Shown here in pieces: positions 36,018-41,319 of a DNA stretch of 41,319 nt. The notes beneath the pieces are model-generated. The model was given only the letters and a program-made list of their open reading frames with translations. It had not been told where the DNA came from and ran no database searches. The position numbers and the translations under genes are program-made. Every line of letters begins with the position of its first letter. Within the stretch, counting starts at the first letter, position 1. The stretch lies in IMG/VR virus record IMGVR_UViG_3300044742_000408, positions 1 to 41,319 of that record; one strand, given 5' to 3'. Source of the DNA: a virus.

Positions 36018-37059
36018 CGCGGCGGCCCGGCGGGCGGTCAAGCGCGCCCGGCGGCGGACGCCCGTGCGGAAGCCCAGAGCGAAGCGTGAGAAAGCGATCG
36101 GGGCCACGGCGGCGGCCGAGGCAATCGCACCTCTAGGCCCGGTCGTTCGCGTCGCGCGCACGCACTTCAACTGGCGATCTTACGGTACGGCGAGCGGTCG
36201 GTACTCGTCGCGCATCCAAAGCTGCCCGCGGGCGGAGTACCTGCTCGATCCGCAGACGAAAGAGAAGTTCATCGTCCTCGAGACGCGCATGCGTGAGCTC
36301 TACGTGGCGCCGCCGGGCTACAAGCTCGTCTACTTCGACCTCTCCCAAGCAGAGCTCCGATTCGCCGCGTACCTTTCCGGCGACGAGACGTTCATCAAGG
36401 CGTGCGAATCCGGCGACGTGCACACGGCGATGGCGAAGCTGCTCTTCCCCGCCGACGCCGAGCTCATCGGCCGCGATCCGAAGGGCGCCGGCAAACCCTT
36501 CCGCGACGTCGAGAAGAATTGCATCTTCGGATGCATCTACTACGCCGAGGCCGGGACGCTGTTCGCTTTCGTGCGCTCGAAAGGCCTCCCCGTCGAGATG
36601 CGCGACGTCGTGCAGCTCCAGGAGATGGTGCGCGACACGTGCAGCGGCTACTTCAAGTACGTCGAGGGCAACAAGCGCTGGGTCGACAAGCACGGCTACT
36701 TGAGATGCGCCCTTTCAGGTCGCATCTCGTGGTTGGGGTGGCACGCCGGTTTTCCGGACGTTGCGAACCGGCCGATCCAAGGCGGGATCGCGAGCTTGAT
36801 GAACGTGCGCTTGCCGAAGATCTGGCACGCCCTCCCGCGCGGCGCCGCCGTCGTCAAGCAAGTGCACGACGCGGCCATCATGGAAGTGCCTGACCGGCAC
36901 GTCGACCAGGTTTGCGAGCTCGTCGACAAGACGTGGGAAGAGCCCGTCATCATTCCGGCGAACGGATGGGGATCGTCGTTGAAGATTGAAGACGGCGCGC
37001 GGAGCTTTCGAATGCCGATCGATCGGAAGGTCGGGCAAAGGTGGTCGGACTTTGGATAG
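36010..37059 (+). CDS. DNA polymerase I palm/fingers part (split)
   Basis: The 349-residue protein holds the polymerase core: ASGRYSSRIQSCP (the TGRLSS-like region), motif A LVYFDLSQAELRFAAYLSGD (D110), motif B RDVEKNCIFGCIYY (165-178) and motif C VVKQVHDAAIME (D287). In motif C the residue after the catalytic Asp is Ala, where Pol I has Glu. Residues 1-35 are a basic linker (RRAVKRARRRTPVRKPRAKR). It must associate with the exonuclease/thumb protein encoded just upstream, and the 8-bp overlap supports coupled synthesis. Confidence 0.88.
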   Translation: MSSAAARRAVKRARRRTPVRKPRAKREKAIGATAAAEAIAPLGPVVRVARTHFNWRSYGTASGRYSSRIQSCPRAEYLLDPQTKEKFIVLETRMRELYVAPPGYKLVYFDLSQAELRFAAYLSGDETFIKACESGDVHTAMAKLLFPADAELIGRDPKGAGKPFRDVEKNCIFGCIYYAEAGTLFAFVRSKGLPVEMRDVVQLQEMVRDTCSGYFKYVEGNKRWVDKHGYLRCALSGRISWLGWHAGFPDVANRPIQGGIASLMNVRLPKIWHALPRGAAVVKQVHDAAIMEVPDRHVDQVCELVDKTWEEPVIIPANGWGSSLKIEDGARSFRMPIDRKVGQRWSDFG

Positions 37060-37068
37060 GAGAACGTC

Positions 37069-37803
37069 ATGATAATCGGGATCTCGGGGCTAGCGGGTTC
37101 AGGCAAAGACACGTGCGCGGACTTTCTCGTGCGCGATCACAACTTCGTGAAGGTGAGCTTCGCCGATCCGATGAAGCGCATCTGCATGGACGTCTACGGC
37201 TTCTCGTTCGACCAGCTATGGGGCCCGAGCGCGGCACGGAACGCGCCCGACACGCGGCTTCCGCGCAAGCACATGTGGCAGCCGGACTACAACGATGGCT
37301 GGCACACGTGCCAATGCTGCGGGGCCAAGTGCAAGCGCGGCGAGAGTGCAGATCGGGATCAGTGTTACCTCACGCCCCGGTTCGCGCTCCAACAGCTAGG
37401 GAGCGAGTGGGGCCGCGTGTGCCGCGAGGACACGTGGGTCGAGTACGCGTTAACTATCGCGACGAAGCTCAGCCAGGAGGGCGGCTATCACTATTCAGCG
37501 ATGGGCGGCCTCAGCCACGACTGGCGCCCCGGCGACTTGAACTGGAAAACGGACGTCGTCATTCCCGACGTGCGCTTCGAGAACGAGCTCCTAGGGCTCG
37601 ACGTCGTCGGCGCGCGCACGATTCGCGTCATCCGTCCCGACGCCGGGCTCAGCGGCGCCGCCGGCGCTCATCGGAGCGAGACGGAACAGGGCGAGATACC
37701 GAACGATCGCTTCGACCTCGTGATCGAGAACGACGGCACGCTCAAAGATCTAGAATGTGGCCTCACAACAGCGGTCTGCGTGTGGGCCGCACAAGGAGAG
37801 TAA
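37069..37803 (+). CDS. Deoxynucleoside monophosphate kinase
   Basis: The 244-residue protein has P-loop ISGLAGSGKDT (GLAGSGKDT, 7-15), VKVSFADPMKR and RFALQQLGSEWGR, and the DVRFENELLGL pattern typical of T4 gp1-like dNMP kinases. It phosphorylates dNMPs, including dTMP and modified ones. A zinc-like insert CQCCGAKCKRGESADRDQC lies at 81-99. The set dCMP deaminase, ThyX and dNMP kinase completes dTTP synthesis. Confidence 0.85.
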   Translation: MIIGISGLAGSGKDTCADFLVRDHNFVKVSFADPMKRICMDVYGFSFDQLWGPSAARNAPDTRLPRKHMWQPDYNDGWHTCQCCGAKCKRGESADRDQCYLTPRFALQQLGSEWGRVCREDTWVEYALTIATKLSQEGGYHYSAMGGLSHDWRPGDLNWKTDVVIPDVRFENELLGLDVVGARTIRVIRPDAGLSGAAGAHRSETEQGEIPNDRFDLVIENDGTLKDLECGLTTAVCVWAAQGE

Positions 37804-37806
37804 CCA

Positions 37807-37986
37807 ATGGTTGCGGTAGTAGAGCTCGTTTACGAAGACACGGCCAAGAACCGAAAGCTCGATGTTCCCGTCAAACGGAACCTCAAAGGGCAGCGCCTCA
37901 TGAACGCAATCGAATCCGGCGTCGAGCGGCTTGCGAAGGACGACAAGGACTGGACTCGCTGGAACCTCGTCTCGATCAAGGAGTAA
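37807..37986 (+). CDS. Small hypothetical protein, 59 aa
   Basis: ATG is 4 bp after the kinase TAA. MVAVVELVYEDTAKNRKLDV continues PVKRNLKGQRLMNAIESG and VERLAKDDKDWTRWNLVSIK. Strand-helix layout; no family recognised. It ends with AAGGAG, which serves as ribosome site of the next gene. Confidence 0.55.
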   Translation: MVAVVELVYEDTAKNRKLDVPVKRNLKGQRLMNAIESGVERLAKDDKDWTRWNLVSIKE

Positions 37987-37989
37987 GCG

Positions 37990-38256
37990 GTGGCCGAAGC
38001 TGTCCACGACATGAAGTGCGATCAGTGCGGGCGGCTCATGTACCGCGCGAGCAACAGCGGCGTGAGATACGACGCGCGAAACGTGCGGCCCATCTCGGTG
38101 ACGATCGGGGTCGTGATGTATCACCTTTGCTCGCGTGCGTGCCTCGTCAACGGCATACACGAGATGTCCGACCAAGAATTGACCGCCGGTACCGGCTATC
38201 GCCTCCCGTGGGGATGGCCGTCCGGCGGAGAGGAGCAGCCTCCCGGTGAAGGCTAA
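37990..38256 (+). CDS. Small zinc-binding protein, 88 aa, GTG start
   Basis: AAGGAG lies 6 bases before GTG. The product VAEAVHDMKCDQCGRLMYRA has a CxxC pair and a second one, LCSRAC, giving a zinc site of treble-clef type. The C-terminus is Gly/Pro-rich. No family recognised. Confidence 0.6.
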   Translation: MAEAVHDMKCDQCGRLMYRASNSGVRYDARNVRPISVTIGVVMYHLCSRACLVNGIHEMSDQELTAGTGYRLPWGWPSGGEEQPPGEG

Positions 38257-38626
38257 GAAGAAGACAGACGGGGTGCGCTCGTTTCTCCCGGAGGCTGCGA
38301 AACCAGCGTTCGACGCGGGCGTTGCGGCGGCCGAAGAGGAGCCGCCGGCGACGATGCCCGAGAGCGGCTTGAAAGCGGCCGGCGTTGGCGCGCCCAAGAA
38401 GCCGGGGCGCCCCAAGGGATACATGCGACCGAGAAAACCAGCGACGCAAACGGTCGACGAGATCCTCACCGACATCGAGAAGAAAGGCGGCGCGGTCATT
38501 CCCGAGATGGTCATGCTCGTACTCCGCGCGTACCGCGCGCTCGAGGCGACGAACCGCGCGCAGAAGACAATCATCGCACAGCACATCGCGCAGATCCGAC
38601 AGTTGAAAGGAGCGAAGAAGAAGTGA
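38246..38626 (+). CDS. AT-hook-like small basic protein, 126 aa
   Basis: The GTG start overlaps the previous gene by 11 bp. The product begins VKAKKKTDGVRSFLPEAAKP. At residues about 48-60 KKPGRPKGYMRPRKP resembles an AT-hook (GRPKG). The C-terminal half is helical (VIPEMVMLVLRAYRALEATN) and basic. Minor-groove DNA binding is plausible but inferred. Confidence 0.6.
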   Translation: MKAKKKTDGVRSFLPEAAKPAFDAGVAAAEEEPPATMPESGLKAAGVGAPKKPGRPKGYMRPRKPATQTVDEILTDIEKKGGAVIPEMVMLVLRAYRALEATNRAQKTIIAQHIAQIRQLKGAKKK

Positions 38627-38802
38627 TCAAAGCAAGCTTGAGCGACGCGGATGCGAGCTCGATCGCCGAGGGCATACTCACGAGCTTCACGCCGGCGGAA
38701 GAAGCCGACGGAACGCTCGACAAGGCGATCGACGAGCTCGCGTACTACCTCATCCGCGCCGTCGACGACTTCAACGAGGAGCAGAAAGCGAAAGCAGGTT
38801 GA
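38623..38802 (+). CDS. Small acidic protein, 59 aa, GTG start
   Basis: GTG overlaps the preceding TGA, with AAAGGAG 10 bases before. VIKASLSDADASSIAEGILT is followed by PAEEADGTLDKAIDELAYYL then IRAVDDFNEEQKAKAG. Helical and acidic; unrecognised. Confidence 0.5.
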   Translation: MIKASLSDADASSIAEGILTSFTPAEEADGTLDKAIDELAYYLIRAVDDFNEEQKAKAG

Positions 38803-38806
38803 AACG

Positions 38807-39361
38807 ATGGCTGACATGAAACGCAGCATGAGAAAGAACCCTCCGAAAGAGGCAGTCTTCGTAGCTCGCCGCATATGGGGCGGCCTCTTGCGCACCGAAG
38901 TCTACGCACTCGAGCGATGGTCGAGATGGATCTCGGCTACTTCTTCGATGCGATGCGATCGGTGCTCTCCGGCGACTTTTGGCGCAGCACGGAACTTACC
39001 TGTTTCACAGCGCCGTGGACGCCACGATGACGTGCCAACGCTGCAAGGAACACAAGGCTGCGATCGGCTCGTACTTCTGCGATGCGTGCTTCCGCGCCGT
39101 GTGGCGCCTACTTCAGGGAGGCAAGCGATGAACGAGCCCGATGCTTACGAAGTGTGCGCGTTCGTGCGGCACTACTACCGGAAGAACGGATACCTCCCAA
39201 CCGTCGAGATGCTAGGCGTCACACGCGAGTATCTTGACCAGCTCGTCGAGAACGGCATCGTGAATATTATTCCGCTGTACGAAGGCGGCCCGCCAACTAA
39301 GGTCGTGCTCACTGAGAAAGGGGCCACGATGGCCGACAAGAAAGCTGAGAGGCGGCGATGA
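38807..39361 (+). CDS. Long open frame of uncertain reality
   Basis: From ATG the first 40 residues look protein-like (MADMKRSMRKNPPKEAVFVA, RRIWGGLLRTEVYALERW), but the middle (RNLPVSQRRGRHDDVPTLQG) is out of phase with two more convincing small genes, and the end is a separate gene starting at 39128. Either only the N-terminal part is real, with a frameshift near 38917, or the whole is a fused gene. Confidence 0.3.
   Translation: MADMKRSMRKNPPKEAVFVARRIWGGLLRTEVYALERWSRWISATSSMRCDRCSPATFGAARNLPVSQRRGRHDDVPTLQGTQGCDRLVLLRCVLPRRVAPTSGRQAMNEPDAYEVCAFVRHYYRKNGYLPTVEMLGVTREYLDQLVENGIVNIIPLYEGGPPTKVVLTEKGATMADKKAERRR
38917..39030 (+). CDS. Possible small protein, 37 aa
   Basis: MVEMDLGYFFDAMRSVLSGD continues FWRSTELTCFTAPWTPR and stops with a TGA overlapping the next ATG, the junction typical here. 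It has no strong ribosome site, and may be the C-terminus of the protein starting at 38807, in another frame. Confidence 0.35.
   Translation: MVEMDLGYFFDAMRSVLSGDFWRSTELTCFTAPWTPR
39027..39131 (+). CDS. 34-aa zinc-knuckle-like protein
   Basis: MTCQRCKEHKAAIGSYFCDA continues CFRAVWRLLQGGKR. Its CxxC...CxxC arrangement with 14 residues between the pairs suits one zinc. Both ends overlap neighbours as ATGA, and the Cys pattern is the main support. Confidence 0.45.
   Translation: MTCQRCKEHKAAIGSYFCDACFRAVWRLLQGGKR
39128..39361 (+). CDS. Small winged-helix-like protein, 77 aa
   Basis: GGAGG lies 6 bases before the ATG, which overlaps the upstream TGA. MNEPDAYEVCAFVRHYYRKN then LPTVEMLGVTREYLDQLVEN and VNIIPLYEGGPPTKVVLTEK looks like helix, HTH and wing. 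A DNA-binding role is inferred only. It shares frame with the long open frame above. Confidence 0.6.
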   Translation: MNEPDAYEVCAFVRHYYRKNGYLPTVEMLGVTREYLDQLVENGIVNIIPLYEGGPPTKVVLTEKGATMADKKAERRR

Positions 39362-39383
39362 CAACAAGAAAGGAAACAGGAAA

Positions 39384-40235
39384 GTGGAACGACAAGCGCG
39401 AATTCTAACCAGTGAACCGACCGTAACGTGCATTGCACAGATGATGCTCATCCCCGATGGGCTCAACCAGATGGCGGAGTGGGTGCGTGATCGCGCGCCG
39501 GACTGCCTACCGGACGAGTTCAACATCGAGGACAGCGGCCGTTGGAAGACGCTCTTCCCGCACAGCATGCGCGAGGCTGACAGAGTCCTCAGCCCGAACG
39601 AGCTCCTGGTCGAGCTCGCCGGACGCAAGTGTTACAACAGCTTCGGGCTCAAAGCGGGGCGGAAGACGAACCGCGAGTACATCGCGCAAACGCAAGTCGG
39701 CGATATCCCGCACGCGAGCATCATGTACCACGCGAAGATGACGTTCTTCATCGGCGGCGTGTCGCGGCGCGTGTCGCACGAGATCATTCGGCACTACGTC
39801 GGCGCCGATCGCACCGAGGAAGGATCGCCGTCGCAAGAGTCGACCAGGTACGTCGAGCACGCGGGGTGCTACATCGCGCACCCGGCGATCATCGATAACG
39901 CCGACGAGCTCAGCTACTTCAAGTCCGCGATGGGGCGAAACTACCGGGAATATCTCGATTACATCCGCCGGCGGACGGCGCACTTCGAGGAAGCTTACAG
40001 CGCGCCGCCGAAGGGGATGGATCGGAAGCGCATCTTCGAGAGCGCCTCGCCGTATCTCTCCCACTCGTGTGAGACGTCGTTTATCTGGACGTCGAACCCC
40101 ATCGCGCTCCAGAAGATGTTCAAGGAGCGCGCCAACGAGTTCGCCGACCTCGAGTACCAACGGCTCGCTAAGAAGTGGAAGCGCGTGTGTCTAGATCACG
40201 CGCCGAACTTGTTCCCGGAAAGCTGGAAGGAGTAG
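39384..40235 (+). CDS. thyX: Flavin-dependent thymidylate synthase ThyX
   Basis: The 283-residue protein has the ThyX signature region EIIRHYVGADRTEEGS then PSQESTRYVEHA (about 133-160), with S..QESTRY matching the family's RHRxxSxNExSxRY motif, preceded by CYNSFG and HASIMYHAKMTFFI as in phage ThyX. It makes dTMP from dUMP using FAD, NADPH and methylene-tetrahydrofolate. GTG start after AGGAAACAGGAAA. A short N-terminal extension of about 60 residues precedes the usual start. Its TAG is in frame with the following gene. Confidence 0.92.
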   Translation: MERQARILTSEPTVTCIAQMMLIPDGLNQMAEWVRDRAPDCLPDEFNIEDSGRWKTLFPHSMREADRVLSPNELLVELAGRKCYNSFGLKAGRKTNREYIAQTQVGDIPHASIMYHAKMTFFIGGVSRRVSHEIIRHYVGADRTEEGSPSQESTRYVEHAGCYIAHPAIIDNADELSYFKSAMGRNYREYLDYIRRRTAHFEEAYSAPPKGMDRKRIFESASPYLSHSCETSFIWTSNPIALQKMFKERANEFADLEYQRLAKKWKRVCLDHAPNLFPESWKE

Positions 40236-40283
40236 TCCACGGTCGATCGACTCACCCGCCGCGCGATTCGGTGCCAATACGAA

Positions 40284-41063
40284 TTGGTCCGAACGCTATG
40301 GACTGAAGAGCAGACGAGCGCGCTCGAGGCCGATGTCTTGAGCGCGCTCGAAGCTGAGTTCGGTCGGGCGGTAGAGCGAGAGCCGGAGGAGCCGTTGCAG
40401 TACCCGGTCGGGTGGCGCGATGACGAGTACGATCAAGCGATCGTTCAAAGCTATCCGACCGAGACGCTTCCGAACTACGTCGCGCACGACCGGCTCGAGA
40501 TACACTGCTGCAAAGGCTGCGGCCAGCGCACCGCATGGCGGCCGTCGTGGGGACTCTGCGCTTGCAACGCTACGTGTAAGAAGCTTCTCGCGGCGAAGGA
40601 CGCCAAGAGAGCGCGCGAAGCGGTCGAGGAGCGCATGCGAAAGGCGGCTGAGGATCGCCGTCGCGAGGAGCAGCGGCACGGGGAACGACGGCGAGAGAAC
40701 GAGCGCTATCGCAAGGAGGGCTACTTCTCAGCCGCATGCGCAGAAGTAGGTCAAAAGCCTCCGAGTCGGTATGCCTACCTGGTCCCGGACTCCGAAGAGC
40801 TCAGAAAGATCGTCGAAAGGATCCAGCGGCAGTTCGTCGAACAACACGACGTCTACACCATCTTCCTGAGCTCGAGTCTCGTTCGAATGAACTCCGGGGA
40901 TCTGGTCCAAAAGGATTGGAACGTGCTCGAGTTCGTCGTCACGAACGGAAAGGGCGGCACGCTGCACGTTATCTTGAACGGCAGCGGCCCGGGGCGCGCC
41001 GCCTGGACGCTCGGCGCGGTATCTGCCGAGCAAGCCGTGCGGCGCGCCGTCGGATTCGCTTAG
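40284..41063 (+). CDS. Coiled-coil zinc protein, 259 aa, uncertain start
   Basis: A TTG start (40284) gives 259 residues, but the same frame runs back to the ThyX TAG, and AAGGAG lies 6 bases before an ACG at 40239, suggesting a non-standard or mutated start and a 15-residue longer N-terminus (TVDRLTRRAIRCQYE). The protein has a zinc motif (CCKGCGQR, LCACNATCKK), a basic coiled coil (about 105-145; AREAVEERMRKAAEDRRREE) and a C-terminal alpha/beta domain (FVVTNGKGGTLHVILNGSGP). Function unknown. Confidence 0.6.
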   Translation: MVRTLWTEEQTSALEADVLSALEAEFGRAVEREPEEPLQYPVGWRDDEYDQAIVQSYPTETLPNYVAHDRLEIHCCKGCGQRTAWRPSWGLCACNATCKKLLAAKDAKRAREAVEERMRKAAEDRRREEQRHGERRRENERYRKEGYFSAACAEVGQKPPSRYAYLVPDSEELRKIVERIQRQFVEQHDVYTIFLSSSLVRMNSGDLVQKDWNVLEFVVTNGKGGTLHVILNGSGPGRAAWTLGAVSAEQAVRRAVGFA

Positions 41064-41319
41064 GGGGCAGTCAAGGTCGCGTAGAACGACCAGTGCCACG
41101 CCACGAAGTTCGGCGAGGTTGAGAAGGTCGCGGGGAGCGGTTGATACGGACGCGAGAAGTACGCGGCGTTGACCCCGCCCGGTTGAGACGCGAAGTGCAA
41201 GCCGTCCGAACTCGGCGCATAGGCGAGCCAGTACTTGCCTGGAGCGAGCGAGAGCGGCGCGACGACGGGCTGCGTGTTCCAGCCGACTACCGGCGTGAAC
41301 TCTGCCGTAGCGGCCATGA
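41060..41319 (-). CDS. C-terminus of a probable tail-fibre-like protein
   Basis: A leftward frame enters from the right edge and ends at TAA (41060-41062), so only about 86 residues are seen: VVAPLSLAPGKYWLAYAPSS then GLHFASQPGGVNAAYFSRPY. The G-x-YWLA and aromatic beta-rich pattern resembles C-terminal domains of phage tail fibres or other surface proteins. The start lies outside. Its orientation opposite to the early block suggests that the structural genes lie to the right. Confidence 0.55.
   Translation of the reverse strand, partial: MAATAEFTPVVGWNTQPVVAPLSLAPGKYWLAYAPSSDGLHFASQPGGVNAAYFSRPYQPLPATFSTSPNFVAWHWSFYATLTAP

Noticed and set aside
1-41319. Genome-wide TAG (amber) recoding
   Set aside because: TAG ends several intact genes at positions with a normal downstream start, e.g. 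18066, 20194, 24190 and 25864, so the amber at 19428 is a local feature.
1-41319. CRISPR array or phage defence island
   Set aside because: No set of evenly spaced 20-40 bp repeats and no cas, toxin-antitoxin or restriction genes were seen; the Cas4-like nuclease lacks Cas neighbours and fits phage recombination.

Overview
The window reads as part of a tailed double-stranded DNA phage or prophage with a GC-rich genome (judged by eye; no composition was computed). Genes are short, densely packed and mostly joined by 4-bp start/stop overlaps (ATGA, GTGA, occasionally TTGA). Replication, repair and nucleotide-metabolism enzymes dominate, alongside dozens of small zinc-ribbon, ribbon-helix-helix and unrecognised proteins. 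No capsid, portal, terminase or tail-assembly genes are visible, apart from the C-terminus of a probable virion-surface protein at the extreme right edge, so this looks like the early/replication part of a larger genome. No rRNA, tRNA or CRISPR array was seen. The host cannot be named from the sequence; SD sequences of the AAAGGAG type and sigma70-like TTGACA/TATAAT-type promoters suggest a GC-rich bacterium.

Layout. (1) 1-7816, leftward: SNF2 helicase, HAD-like phosphatase, RecD/Dda-like helicase with a cysteine-rich insert, GIY-YIG protein and small proteins. (2) 7931-12602, rightward: five larger phage proteins of unknown function and one small one. (3) 12583-19042, leftward: a lysozyme-like protein, small membrane proteins, an HExxHxxGxxH metalloprotease-like protein, RHH and zinc proteins. 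This operon is interrupted by a complete 2114-bp IS1595-family element (16322-18435) with near-perfect inverted repeats, an 8-bp target duplication and four small phage-like cargo genes. (4) 19152-20196, rightward: a small gene interrupted by an amber codon, and a rhomboid protease behind palindromic operator-like sites. (5) 20193-22828, leftward: MazG-like NTP pyrophosphatase, two RHH-type proteins and small proteins. (6) 22939-41063, rightward: VapE-like primase/helicase ATPase, Cas4/RecB-like nuclease, dCMP deaminase, deoxyribosyltransferase-like enzyme, MazG-like fusion, RecA/Sak4-like ATPase, a probable ssDNA-binding protein, a uracil-DNA-glycosylase/exonuclease/DNA polymerase I split over two genes, dNMP kinase and ThyX. 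(7) 41060-41319, leftward: the end of a probable tail-fibre-like gene.

The enzymes form a coherent programme. dCMP deaminase, ThyX and dNMP kinase supply dTTP; MazG-like enzymes and the deoxyribosyltransferase-like protein police or salvage nucleotides. The VapE-like ATPase, polymerase, helicases, ssDNA-binding protein and Sak4-like ATPase replicate and recombine the genome, and the UDG domain links uracil excision to the polymerase.

The most interesting signals are: the IS1595-like element, inserted exactly at an ATGA gene junction so that its target duplication restored both genes, and carrying phage-like cargo driven by a promoter inside its own terminal repeat; a 441-bp noncoding region (31276-31716) with nested hairpins, a strong promoter and a strong terminator that would make a ~70-nt RNA containing an anti-Shine-Dalgarno-like sequence; a 105-bp nested inverted-repeat structure just after the VapE-like gene (possible origin); a 15-bp motif repeated at three intergenic regions; and the split UDG-polymerase.
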